From an uncultured Ilumatobacter sp. (GTDB lineage: Bacteria; Actinomycetota; Acidimicrobiia; Acidimicrobiales; Ilumatobacteraceae): a stretch of DNA of 64,000 bases. Shown here one piece after another: positions 18,383 through 26,435 of the stretch (its first letter is position 1; each line of letters starts with the position of its first letter). The notes beneath the pieces were generated by a model. That model saw nothing but the letters and a program-made list of their open reading frames with translations. It searched no databases and was not told where the DNA came from. Position numbers and translations under genes: made by a program. Location of the stretch: positions 1 to 64,000 of the forward strand of contig CALFRK010000045.1 in NCBI GenBank assembly GCA_937919625.1. Direction: 5' to 3'.

Positions 18383-18392
18383 ACGGTACTCT
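18383..18392. promoter_or_regulatory. Overlapping divergent -10 elements
   Basis: The plus strand has TACTCT (18387-18392), 8 bases before GTG 18401. The minus strand has TACCGT (18388-18383), 7 bases before GTG 18375. The hexamers share two base pairs. Confidence 0.55.
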
Positions 18393-18400
18393 GCGAAGTC

Positions 18401-19141
18401 GTGAGCAACCCGCCTCCTTCGACACCGTCGAACGCGGCGCCGGCAGGCTGGTTTCCCGACCCTCTCGGCCGCTATGAGTACCGCTATTTCAACGGAGTCA
18501 TGTGGACCTCCGATGTCTCGAACGGCGGGCAACGCATGGTCGATCCACTCGGTACGGGGCCAGGCCACTCCGGGCTGGGGCCCCAACAGGGCAACGGCAT
18601 CGCGACGGCTTCCCTGACTTGCGGTCTCATCGGCACACTGGTCGCCTGGATTCCGTTCGTCGTGGTCGTTGGCGTCGTGCTCGGAATCCTGGCGCTGGTG
18701 TTCGGTATCAAAGGTCTGCGCCGATCGGCCAAGGTCGGTTCCGGCCGGGGTCTTGCGATCAGCGGCATCGTCATGGGTGGGCTGACTCTCGTGATCTCAG
18801 TAGTCGGGATCGTGCTCTCGGTATTGTTGTTTCAGGCTCTCGCTGACTTCATCGAGCCCGGTCCTGTCGACACCGACATCACCGCCTGTGTGCTCGACGG
18901 CCGCACCGCCATGGTCGAAGGCACGCTGACCAACGAGAGCCACTCGACGCGTGACTACACGCTGTTCGTCACGATCGACGATGAGGTCGAAATCATCACC
19001 TTCGAGCAGATCGCCCCAGGCCAAATCGCTGAGTGGAAAGCGCGAATCCGAACCAGCACCCTGATCGAAACGTGCCGACCCACGATCGTTGTTCAAGGCG
19101 CGTTCCCGTTCGGAATCGAGATCGACGCGATCGAGAGCTGA
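18401..19141 (+). CDS. DUF2510/DUF4190 membrane protein
   Basis: 246 residues. An N-terminal DUF2510 motif (PAGWFPDPLGRYEYRYFNG, WTSDV) is followed by a two-helix DUF4190-like membrane module (about residues 67-145, containing FGIKGLRRSAKVGSGRGLA) and an extracytoplasmic beta-rich domain of about 95 residues. The function is unknown. DUF2510 is thought to recognise cell-envelope or protein partners in actinobacteria. GTG start after TACTCT. It is probably independent of the gene at 19180, which has its own -10. Confidence 0.82.
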   Translation: MSNPPPSTPSNAAPAGWFPDPLGRYEYRYFNGVMWTSDVSNGGQRMVDPLGTGPGHSGLGPQQGNGIATASLTCGLIGTLVAWIPFVVVVGVVLGILALVFGIKGLRRSAKVGSGRGLAISGIVMGGLTLVISVVGIVLSVLLFQALADFIEPGPVDTDITACVLDGRTAMVEGTLTNESHSTRDYTLFVTIDDEVEIITFEQIAPGQIAEWKARIRTSTLIETCRPTIVVQGAFPFGIEIDAIES

Positions 19142-19165
19142 TCGCCGACCGCCGTCCGCCGCCCG

Positions 19166-19171
19166 TAGGGT
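19166..19171 (+). promoter_or_regulatory. Putative -10 element, leaderless start of gene at 19180
   Basis: TAGGGT followed by 8 bases and ATG 19180. No ribosome site. Confidence 0.5.
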
Positions 19172-19179
19172 TGCAGACG

Positions 19180-19746
19180 ATGCAGACAGTCGATCACAAC
19201 CCGAAGACGGACTCCCCAGACAAAACTGCCAAGCGGCTGATCGTACGCGCACTGCTGGCGCTGTTGGTGGCCGGATTTGCGACGTTCTGGATCTGGGCAT
19301 TGTTCTTCGCCTCCAAAGAAGCGGTCAACCGGATCGACGACCGAGCGTGGGCCGAGCGTGGCGAGCAGATCTGCCTGCAGGCGGCCCAAGACCGGTTCGA
19401 ACTGACCGACCTGCGAACAATCGTAGATGTCGGCCCCGAACTGATCCGAGAGCGAGCCGACATCGTCGACCGCGCCACCGACATCCTCGAGCACATGGTT
19501 GACGACCTGGTCGCCGTCACACCGACCGACGAAAAGGGCCAACAGATCGTGCCCCTCTGGGAGGACGACTACCGCGTCTACCTGCAGGACCGCCGCAACT
19601 TCGCCGACCAGCTACGTGAAACGGGCGAGAACAAGGCCTTCTACGAAACCAAGATCGAGGCGATCCCGATCAGCGAACGGATCGCCACGTTTGCCGGCGA
19701 CAACGAGATGCCGACCTGCTCTCCGCCATACGACCTCAGTCGCTAG
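19180..19746 (+). CDS. Membrane-anchored hypothetical protein
   Basis: 188 residues. A short basic N-terminus is followed by one transmembrane helix (about 23-43) and an outside domain predicted to be mostly helical, rich in charged residues. Two Cys (ICLQAA and PTCSPP) may form a disulfide. I do not recognise a family. ATG 19180 is chosen over in-frame upstream codons because of TAGGGT 8 bases before it. A hairpin overlaps its stop codon. Confidence 0.75.
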   Translation: MQTVDHNPKTDSPDKTAKRLIVRALLALLVAGFATFWIWALFFASKEAVNRIDDRAWAERGEQICLQAAQDRFELTDLRTIVDVGPELIRERADIVDRATDILEHMVDDLVAVTPTDEKGQQIVPLWEDDYRVYLQDRRNFADQLRETGENKAFYETKIEAIPISERIATFAGDNEMPTCSPPYDLSR

Positions 19747-19779
19747 TGCCGCGACCGTGAGCGTTTTTGGTTGCGGCAC
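19746..19779. terminator. Hairpin overlapping stop codon, between convergent genes
   Basis: GTGCCGCGACC (19746-19756) pairs with GGTTGCGGCAC (19769-19779) with one G-U pair. The 12-base loop ends in a T5 run. The first base is the last base of the TAG stop. It is likely a terminator for one or both converging transcripts. Confidence 0.5.
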
Positions 19780-19815
19780 GAGAAGCCGAATCATCGGCAC
19801 GCACTCTGACCACGG

Positions 19816-20472
19816 TCATTCCGGAACGGTCGACAACAGTTTGATCACGCGTGCGGGGGCTCCGACGGCGATCGAGTAGTCGGGAATCGTGCCAGTCACC
19901 ACACTATTGGCACCAATCACGACATTGCGGCCGATCTGGGCACCCGGCAGCACCACCGAGCCATAGCCCAGCCACGAGCCCGAACCGATGCTGACCGGAC
20001 GCTCCGGCTGAACCTGCTGTGAGATCGGCAGATCCGGATTGTCATAGCCATGATTCTGATCGGTGATGTATACGTGATGGCCGGTCCAGACGTCGTCGCC
20101 GATCTCGATCGACAGATGACCGACGATTCCGCTGCCCCTACCGATCAAACAACGATCACCGATTGAAACAACCGGGTCGGTGACGCATGCCTGGCCTGGC
20201 AACATGCCCGCCGACAACGCCACCTGCGGGCCGATCATCGTGCCGTCACCGATGCGGATGTACCGCTCGTTCATGATGGTCACCCACGGGAAGCAGATCA
20301 CGCTCCCCTGCCCGAAGTGCCCGAAGCGCCTGCCGCGCGCCGTGTTCGGGCCGATCGCCGCCCACTGTGCGGCGGTCTCATACCCACGGCTGATCAACTC
20401 ACCGATGCCGCTCTTGGTCGCTCCGGCCACACGGACCCATGCGGTATCACGAGGGATTTCACGGCCGAGCAC
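19816..20472 (-). CDS. Hexapeptide-repeat acyltransferase
   Basis: 218 residues. The C-terminal two thirds is a left-handed beta helix: repeated hexapeptides such as IRIGDG, MIGPQV, VSIGDRCLIG, IEIGDDVW and VVLPGAQIGRNVVIGANSVV. The VYITDQNHGY segment is typical of sugar or antibiotic O-acetyltransferases. The probable role is acetylation of a glycan or small molecule with acetyl-CoA. GTG 20472 is preferred because TAGCGT ends 7 bases upstream; the much longer open frame runs antisense through the P1 peptidase gene and is rejected. Confidence 0.85.
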   Translation of the reverse strand: MLGREIPRDTAWVRVAGATKSGIGELISRGYETAAQWAAIGPNTARGRRFGHFGQGSVICFPWVTIMNERYIRIGDGTMIGPQVALSAGMLPGQACVTDPVVSIGDRCLIGRGSGIVGHLSIEIGDDVWTGHHVYITDQNHGYDNPDLPISQQVQPERPVSIGSGSWLGYGSVVLPGAQIGRNVVIGANSVVTGTIPDYSIAVGAPARVIKLLSTVPE

Positions 20473-20479
20473 GATCCAA

Positions 20480-20485
20480 ACGCTA
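20480..20485 (-). promoter_or_regulatory. Putative -10 element, leaderless start of gene ending 19816
   Basis: TAGCGT on the minus strand, 7 bases before GTG 20472. Confidence 0.5.
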
Positions 20486-20531
20486 CTCGCCGGCCAACCG
20501 TGAGGTGACGGTTTCGCTCGAACCGGTTCGC

Positions 20532-20537
20532 TACGGT
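20532..20537 (+). promoter_or_regulatory. Putative -10 element, leaderless start of gene at 20545
   Basis: TACGGT followed by 7 bases and GTG 20545. Confidence 0.5.
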
Positions 20538-20544
20538 CGGAGCT

Positions 20545-21594
20545 GTGAGTTCGCCTACAGACCCGTTTCGGCATGGATCGTTGACCGACGTCGCTGGCGT
20601 GCGAGTCGGCCACTATCAACGCACCAACCGCGGCTGGCAAACTGGAACGACCGCGGTAATCGTCCCCGGTGGGGCGGTCGCCGGCGTCGATGTTCGAGGC
20701 GGTGGCCCTGGTACACGCGAGACCGATGCACTCGATCCACGCAATCTCGTCGATCGCATCCACGCCGTCTGCCTCAGCGGAGGAAGCGCTTACGGCCTCG
20801 CCGCCGCTGATGGTGTCATGGGGTTTCTCGAAGGCCGACAACTCGGGGTTCCGGTCGGGCCAGAGCCACACCAGGTCGTGCCAGTTGTACCGGCGGCAGT
20901 GATCTTCGATCTCGGACGTGGGGGTGACTTCAGCCGCCGACCAGACCGCGTGTTCGGCGAGCGGGCGGCGCGTGCCGCTCGGCCGACCACCGGCCGCGGA
21001 ACGATCGGCGCAGGAGCAGGCGCCAGAGCAGGCGGCCTGCAAGGTGGAGTCGGAATGGCGTCGGCCACGATCGACATCGCTGGCGTCACGATAACCGTCG
21101 CATCGCTGGCCGTCGTCAACGCGTCCGGATCGCTGTTCGATCTATCGACAGGTCTGCCGTGGTCGCTCCACAACTCGCTGCGACGCCCGACAGCCGCACA
21201 ACGGGCGGCGTTGCGTACCGTCTGTGAGGCCGCCCCGGCTCCCCCGCTGAACACGACCATCGGTATCGTCGCCACCGACGCTTGCCTCGCCAGACCGGAG
21301 GTGGGTCGCCTGGCACAGTCGGCCCACGATGGACTCGCTCGGGCGATCCGACCCGCCCATTCGCTGATCGACGGCGACACGGTTTTTGGGCTCGCGACCG
21401 GAGTACACGATGTGGGCTCGATCGATGCCGGCACCATGCGCGGCGTCGGCTCACGGGCCTCCCAACTGAACCTTCTGTTCGCAATGGCGGCTGAGGTCTT
21501 CGAGACGGCATGCGTCGACGCCGTCCTGACCGCCACCTCGTTCGGATCGGTGCCCTCATATCGAGAGTTGTGCCCCTCCGCGTTTCGAGCCTGA
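20545..21594 (+). CDS. P1 family (DmpA-type) peptidase
   Basis: 349 residues. Characteristic segments are LTDVAGVRVGHYQ at the N-terminus, PGTRETDALDP, VCLSGGSAYGLAAADGVM, GRGTIGAGAGARAG, and VVNASGSLFD (around residue 190) next to the expected autoprocessing and nucleophile region. The family are L-aminopeptidases/D-amidases that self-cleave into two chains and act in the cytoplasm. The GTG start is supported by TACGGT 7 bases upstream. It is followed 28 bases later by panC, which has its own -10. Confidence 0.87.
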   Translation: MSSPTDPFRHGSLTDVAGVRVGHYQRTNRGWQTGTTAVIVPGGAVAGVDVRGGGPGTRETDALDPRNLVDRIHAVCLSGGSAYGLAAADGVMGFLEGRQLGVPVGPEPHQVVPVVPAAVIFDLGRGGDFSRRPDRVFGERAARAARPTTGRGTIGAGAGARAGGLQGGVGMASATIDIAGVTITVASLAVVNASGSLFDLSTGLPWSLHNSLRRPTAAQRAALRTVCEAAPAPPLNTTIGIVATDACLARPEVGRLAQSAHDGLARAIRPAHSLIDGDTVFGLATGVHDVGSIDAGTMRGVGSRASQLNLLFAMAAEVFETACVDAVLTATSFGSVPSYRELCPSAFRA

Positions 21595-21609
21595 CGAGCG
21601 CTGCCCCAC

Positions 21610-21615
21610 TACCCT
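21610..21615 (+). promoter_or_regulatory. Putative -10 element, leaderless start of panC
   Basis: TACCCT followed by 7 bases and ATG 21623. Confidence 0.5.
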
Positions 21616-21622
21616 GCCCGCC

Positions 21623-22480
21623 ATGCGGCTGTTCACCACGCCAGATGCAATGCGGGCGTGGTCTCATGACCAACGTCGCGGTGGGCACCGTGTCGCCGTG
21701 GTGCCGACGATGGGTGCACTCCACGCCGGCCACCTGGCGCTCGTCGAGGCGGCGCTCCAGCGAGCTGACCGCGTGATAGTCACGATCTTCGTCAACTCGT
21801 TGCAGTTCAACCTGTCGAACGACTTCGACAGCTATCCACGGCCGATCGACGACGACCTGTCGGCGTGCGAACGAGCAGGCGTCGACGCGGTCTATGCCCC
21901 GACGGCAGCGGCGATGTACTCATCCGAGTTCCAGACTTATGTAGAACCCGGCGAACTCGCCGACCGCCTCGAGGGCCCCCTCAGACCTGGACACTTCCGA
22001 GGTGTCACCACCGTCGTCACAAAGTTGTTGGGGGCAACCACGCCCGATCTCGCGCTGTTCGGACAGAAAGACTTCCAGCAGCTCGCCATCATCCGCCGGA
22101 TGGTGACCGACCTCGACCTCGGGGTCGAGATCGTCGGTGTCCCGATCATTCGCGAGCCAGACGGTCTCGCATCGTCAAGCCGCAATGTGCGCCTCTCGCC
22201 AGATGATCGAGTTGGTGCAGTGGTGTTGTCACAGGCACTCACAGCTGCCGCGTCGGCATTCTTGGAGGGGGAACGGTCGGCTGATTCGGTGATGGCCACC
22301 GTGGTTTCGTTGATCAAAACCGAACCCCGCGCATCGCTCGAGTACGTCGCCGTGGTCGACGCGACGACGCTACAGCCGGTCACCCGGATCGAATCACCAG
22401 CGGTTGTGCTGTTGGCCGGCTGGTTCGGCGATGTGCGGTTGATCGATAACTGCGTGCTCGGCGACAACGGACACTGCTGA
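21623..22480 (+). CDS. panC: Pantothenate synthetase
   Basis: 285 residues. It joins pantoate and beta-alanine with ATP to make pantothenate for CoA synthesis. Motifs are VVPTMGALHAGHLALVE (HIGH-like nucleotide site), TIFVNSLQFN (usually NPLQF; the Pro is Ser here), RPGHFRGVTTVV, FGQKDFQQLAII, and GLASSSRNVRLSP with the KMSKS-like loop. The last 87 bases overlap the 3' end of the convergent CPBP protease gene. The ATG has TACCCT 7 bases upstream. Confidence 0.95.
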   Translation: MRLFTTPDAMRAWSHDQRRGGHRVAVVPTMGALHAGHLALVEAALQRADRVIVTIFVNSLQFNLSNDFDSYPRPIDDDLSACERAGVDAVYAPTAAAMYSSEFQTYVEPGELADRLEGPLRPGHFRGVTTVVTKLLGATTPDLALFGQKDFQQLAIIRRMVTDLDLGVEIVGVPIIREPDGLASSSRNVRLSPDDRVGAVVLSQALTAAASAFLEGERSADSVMATVVSLIKTEPRASLEYVAVVDATTLQPVTRIESPAVVLLAGWFGDVRLIDNCVLGDNGHC

Positions 22481-23332
22481 CAAGGTTCCGCGACCGAAGT
22501 CCCGGTCGACACCGTCCAACACCCCGGTAAATACGATCGTCAACACCACCCCGTTGAAGATCGCGTGGGCGATCACGGTCGGCCCTAGTCGATGCGTGAG
22601 ATAGGCGGCCGCACCGAACGTCACCCCGACTGCAGAGAGCACCATGGCGAGACCGACATTGCCGCTGCCGCGGACAGGATCGATGTGAGCCACCCCGAAC
22701 AGCACTCCTTGCAGGCTGATCGCAGCGACCGGCCCCATCCGACTCAGGAACCCACGCATCACGAGACCCCGAAATACGATCTCTTCGACGATCGGAGCGG
22801 CGATCACGGCGGCCACCAGCGTGGCGATCAGATACGCCCGATCGGTGTCGAAATCGCCGGCCCCGTCGATATTGCTGCTGAGCGGAATCTCGAAGATCAG
22901 AACCGCCGCCGCAAATACAGACTGGGATAACACGGCCGCCAGCCACGTGAGGGGGCCCCAGCCGAGATCGCTCCACCGAAACTTCCATCCGAGCGAAGCC
23001 AACCGCCCGGCGCCCCACCGGCGGCGAACATAGATTCCCCAGGCCACGGAAGGGCCATACGACAACACCACGGAGATCGCGATGTACACGATCAGCGACC
23101 ATTCGTAGGAGATCAGCGCCTCCAGAATCACCTTGCCGAGCACCAGCGAGACGATCAACACTGCGAGCGCACCGAGCGCCGCCCAGATTGGAAGGCTGGG
23201 GTGCTGCTCGGGCTGCTCGAATCGCGGGTACACCGGCGTCCAAGCGTGACCATCGAAGTAGCGTTGCCCGATACCCTGTGGATCGGGATACCAGCCTGCC
23301 GGCGCGGTGGTGGGTGGTGGGAACTTGGTCAT
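22394..23332 (-). CDS. CPBP intramembrane protease with DUF2510 domain
   Basis: 312 residues. A DUF2510 segment (PAGWYPDPQGIGQRYFDGHAW) opens the protein. Six or more hydrophobic helices follow, including the CPBP motifs EEIVFRGLVMRGFL (catalytic Glu pair), FGVAHIDP and HAIFNGVVL. Such Abi/CAAX-like proteases act within the membrane on unknown substrates. The C-terminal 29 codons lie antisense to panC, which is unusual but not impossible. ATG 23332 is the first ATG. TACGCT at 23374-23369 would give a leader of about 30 bases. Confidence 0.82.
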   Translation of the reverse strand: MTKFPPPTTAPAGWYPDPQGIGQRYFDGHAWTPVYPRFEQPEQHPSLPIWAALGALAVLIVSLVLGKVILEALISYEWSLIVYIAISVVLSYGPSVAWGIYVRRRWGAGRLASLGWKFRWSDLGWGPLTWLAAVLSQSVFAAAVLIFEIPLSSNIDGAGDFDTDRAYLIATLVAAVIAAPIVEEIVFRGLVMRGFLSRMGPVAAISLQGVLFGVAHIDPVRGSGNVGLAMVLSAVGVTFGAAAYLTHRLGPTVIAHAIFNGVVLTIVFTGVLDGVDRDFGRGTLSAVSVVAEHAVIDQPHIAEPAGQQHNRW

Positions 23333-23367
23333 GTGGACTCGACTGCAGGTGACGGCAGGCCGAGCCT

Positions 23368-23374
23368 TAGCGTA
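23368..23374. promoter_or_regulatory. Overlapping divergent -10 elements
   Basis: TAGCGT (23368-23373, plus) lies 6 bases before GTG 23380. TACGCT (23374-23369, minus) points to the CPBP gene. The hexamers share five base pairs. Confidence 0.5.
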
Positions 23375-23379
23375 GGCCC

Positions 23380-24780
23380 GTGACGCAAATTTCGAATCGC
23401 TCGCTCTGGTCGGACACGTTGCCCGAGGCCGAGATCGCGCGTCCCCCGTGTCGATCGACACCCGAGGGAACAAGCGACAGCGCCGACGTTGCGATCGTCG
23501 GCGCCGGCCTGACGGGGTTATGGACGGCGTGGTATCTGCTGCAACGCGACCCTGGTCTACGGGTGGTGTTGCTCGAACGCGAGACGATCGGTTTCGGAGC
23601 GAGCGGGCGCAATGGCGGCTGGTGCTCGGCACTGCTGCCGATGAGTCTCGGCAAGATCGCCGGCCGTAACAGCCAAGCGGTCGCCCGGCGCATGCAGCTA
23701 GCCATGCACGAGACCGTTCACGAAGTGGGCCGGTTCGTCAAGCAGCACGCCACCTCCGAAATCTTCCATCAGGGCGGCTCGATCTCGGTCGCACGCAACG
23801 CTCCGCAACAGCACCGCTTGACTGAAGAACTCGAAGAGCTACGACGGTTCGGGTTCGGTGAGGACGACTACCGGTGGCTCGCCGCCGACGAAGCGACGCC
23901 GATTCTCAACGCCGCGGGCGTGACTGGAGGACTGCACACGCAACATTGTGCGGTCGTGCATCCGCTGCGTCTCACGCATGCCGTGGCACGGGAGGTGATC
24001 GCCGCCGGCGCCGATATCCGTGAGCACACCACTGTTCAGGAAATCCGTCCCGGCCTCGTCGTCACCAGCCACAGCGAGATCCGGGCCAATGTCATCGTGC
24101 GGGCGACCGAGGGATACACCCCGCAACTGGCGGGCGAGCGTCGCTCGCTGCTGCCGATCTATTCGCTGATGGTCGCCACCGAACCACTTCCCGAGTCTGT
24201 GTGGTCTGAAATCGGACTCGCTGATCGCCCGGCATTCGCCGATGGTCGCCGGATGATCATCTACGGACAACGCACGGCCGACGGTCGACTCGCATTCGGT
24301 GGGCGCGGCGCTCCATACCACTTCGGGTCAAGGATCAAGCCTGAGTTCGACACCAACGAGGCGATCCGAAACCTGCTCGAATCCTCGCTCCGTGAATTGT
24401 TTCCGCAGATCGGTGGGGCCGCCATCACCCACCACTGGGGGGGTGTGTTGGCGGCGCCCAGAGACTGGACATGCTCCGTTCGTTTTGACCGCGCGACTGG
24501 CATGGCGAGCGCCGGCGGGTATGTCGGCGATGGTGTCAGCACCACCAACCTCTCAGGGCGAACGCTGGCGGCACTGATCAGCAATGGCGATGATCCGGAG
24601 GGCCTGACCAGGCTGCCATGGGTCGGCCACCGATCGCGCACATGGGAGCCAGAACCGTTTCGATGGGTCGGCGTAAACGCCGCCCGCGCGGCGGCAGCCC
24701 GCGCCGATCGGGCTGAGCAACGAACCGGCACCGAAAGCGCCCTGTGGGGCGGCCTGATCGATCGTCTGCTAGGGCGCTGA
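23380..24780 (+). CDS. FAD-dependent oxidoreductase (DAO family)
   Basis: 466 residues. The dinucleotide-binding motif VAIVGAGLTGLWTAWYL starts near residue 38, then ERETIGFGASGRNGGW, and the C-terminal FAD-contact region AGGYVGDGVSTTNLSGRTLA. The DAO fold oxidises amines or amino acids; relatives include gamma-glutamylputrescine oxidase and glycine oxidase. The substrate cannot be fixed from sequence. GTG 23380 follows TAGCGT by 6 bases. The 3' end overlaps the convergent M1 peptidase gene by 12 bases. Confidence 0.9.
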   Translation: MTQISNRSLWSDTLPEAEIARPPCRSTPEGTSDSADVAIVGAGLTGLWTAWYLLQRDPGLRVVLLERETIGFGASGRNGGWCSALLPMSLGKIAGRNSQAVARRMQLAMHETVHEVGRFVKQHATSEIFHQGGSISVARNAPQQHRLTEELEELRRFGFGEDDYRWLAADEATPILNAAGVTGGLHTQHCAVVHPLRLTHAVAREVIAAGADIREHTTVQEIRPGLVVTSHSEIRANVIVRATEGYTPQLAGERRSLLPIYSLMVATEPLPESVWSEIGLADRPAFADGRRMIIYGQRTADGRLAFGGRGAPYHFGSRIKPEFDTNEAIRNLLESSLRELFPQIGGAAITHHWGGVLAAPRDWTCSVRFDRATGMASAGGYVGDGVSTTNLSGRTLAALISNGDDPEGLTRLPWVGHRSRTWEPEPFRWVGVNAARAAAARADRAEQRTGTESALWGGLIDRLLGR

Positions 24781-26322
24781 ACCGACCGCCGCGCCCGATT
24801 TCGGAAGTTGCGACGGAATCGAGTCGGCGTACACCCATGTGTCGAAGAAGCCATCCAGGTCAGTACCACTCGATTCTTCCATTACAACCTGGAACTCCGC
24901 TGTAGTGGCCGAGTCGTCGAGATAAGTCGCGACCCAGTTGCGTAATCCGGCGAAGAATGTGTCATCGCCGACGGTCAGCCGCAACGCATGCAGGACCGTA
25001 GCGCCACCGTTATACGAGATCAGCCCGAACATCTCTTCGGGTTTCGCCAGCGGCCAGCCGGTCGCCGGCAGCCCTGACAAGTTCGCCTCGGCGACGTGCT
25101 GGACATCGCCGAAGCCGACCTCTTCCATCCATAGCCATTCGGCGTAGGTGGCAAACCCCTCGTTCAACCAGATGTCGTTCCAAGTCGCCGGCGACACGGC
25201 ATCGCCGAACCATTGATGTGCCAGCTCGTGGGAAAGAAACGCTTGTTGCAGCCGACCCAAACTGCCGTCGAGTTCGTCGCTGCTAAACAATGACAAGCCC
25301 TGGGTCTCCATCGCCAACCCAGGTACCGAATCGGTGATCGCAACACCGTAACGATCGAACGGGTACGCGCCGAACAGCGATTCGAAGAAGGCGAGCTGCT
25401 GGCGGGTCACATCGCGATATGCGTCGAGGGTCTTGCTCCGCGAACGCAACACGGCGTGGACCAGATCCACCCCACTCGCGCTCGTACCATCGTCAACAAG
25501 CTCATAGTCGCCGACCAATAGCGTGATCAGGTAAGGCGCCATCGGCTCGGTCTGTTGCCACGACCATGTGACTCCCCCAAGCGTCTCGTGGGTTGCCGAC
25601 AACTCGCCGTTGGCGATCGCCGTGAGGCCTTTGGGCGCCGTGATCTCGAACGCCCACGTGGCCTTGTCGGTGGGGTGATCGTTGAGGGGCAGCCAAGTGC
25701 TTGCTCCATCGGGTTCGTTGACCGACCACAGGCCGCCGGGCGTCGGAAACAATCCGACGTCACCCTGAAAGAAACTTTTCTCGCCGACCGTCACAGAGAA
25801 GTCGACTTCGACACCAAACGCAGATCCCACAGCTTTCACCTCACCCAAGGCGATTAGCAGCTCTCGGCCGGCCTGCACAAAATCGACACTGGCACCACCA
25901 GACCGCACCGCGGTGACATACGGCCCATCGGCATCGAGAGCGATCTGATCGGTCTGATTCAGGAGTGTTCCGGTGACCACCAGCGTGCCATCGATTGTGC
26001 GCTGATCGTGGCGATAGGCGAGCTTCACGAGATAGTGGACAACGTCGATATCGGCTGAGCCAAGCTCGGGAAATCGTTGGTCGCCGGCCGATGTCGACCG
26101 TGACGGTGATGTCGGTGATGTCGGTGACGGCGCCTCCGTCGGCTCGTCGTTGCCGGACCCGCTGGGCTCTGCCGGTGTCGTTTCGACGGGCGGTGGGAGG
26201 TCGAACGCCACCGAGTCCTCGGGTGTGCGAGAGCTCTCGACGACGACCGGGTCGTTCACGAATCCACAGGCAGATGCAACGAAACACAAAACACCTCCCG
26301 CCACCCGTCGCGCCATATTCAC
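24769..26322 (-). CDS. M1 family zinc metallopeptidase, probable lipoprotein
   Basis: 517 residues. The N-terminus has a hydrophobic leader ending in VASAC, a lipobox-like cleavage site, followed by a Pro/Ser/Thr-rich linker to about residue 95. The M1 catalytic signature is complete: HELAHQWFGDAV near residue 360, with the third zinc ligand in NEGFATYAEW. An aminopeptidase N-like exopeptidase is probably anchored outside the membrane. GTG 26322 (then Asn, then ATG 26316) is preferred because TAGCGT ends 7 bases upstream. It is divergent from the CAP protein gene. Confidence 0.9.
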   Translation of the reverse strand: MNMARRVAGGVLCFVASACGFVNDPVVVESSRTPEDSVAFDLPPPVETTPAEPSGSGNDEPTEAPSPTSPTSPSRSTSAGDQRFPELGSADIDVVHYLVKLAYRHDQRTIDGTLVVTGTLLNQTDQIALDADGPYVTAVRSGGASVDFVQAGRELLIALGEVKAVGSAFGVEVDFSVTVGEKSFFQGDVGLFPTPGGLWSVNEPDGASTWLPLNDHPTDKATWAFEITAPKGLTAIANGELSATHETLGGVTWSWQQTEPMAPYLITLLVGDYELVDDGTSASGVDLVHAVLRSRSKTLDAYRDVTRQQLAFFESLFGAYPFDRYGVAITDSVPGLAMETQGLSLFSSDELDGSLGRLQQAFLSHELAHQWFGDAVSPATWNDIWLNEGFATYAEWLWMEEVGFGDVQHVAEANLSGLPATGWPLAKPEEMFGLISYNGGATVLHALRLTVGDDTFFAGLRNWVATYLDDSATTAEFQVVMEESSGTDLDGFFDTWVYADSIPSQLPKSGAAVGSAP

Positions 26323-26329
26323 TAACGGG

Positions 26330-26335
26330 ACGCTA
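26330..26335 (-). promoter_or_regulatory. Putative -10 element, leaderless start of M1 peptidase gene
   Basis: TAGCGT on the minus strand, 7 bases before GTG 26322. Confidence 0.5.
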
Positions 26336-26435
26336 GCCAAGCGGCGACGACCACGGGCGGCGGCGAAAATCCGGCGCCACTCGCAAGCTTCTCTCAAGAA
26401 CGTAAAGGCGTTCCAGTACCGCCCGATAGATAGTC

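Noticed and set aside
20503-21042. Long N-terminal extension of the acyltransferase frame
   Set aside because: Antisense to the P1 peptidase gene. The leaderless start at GTG 20472 explains the gene without it.
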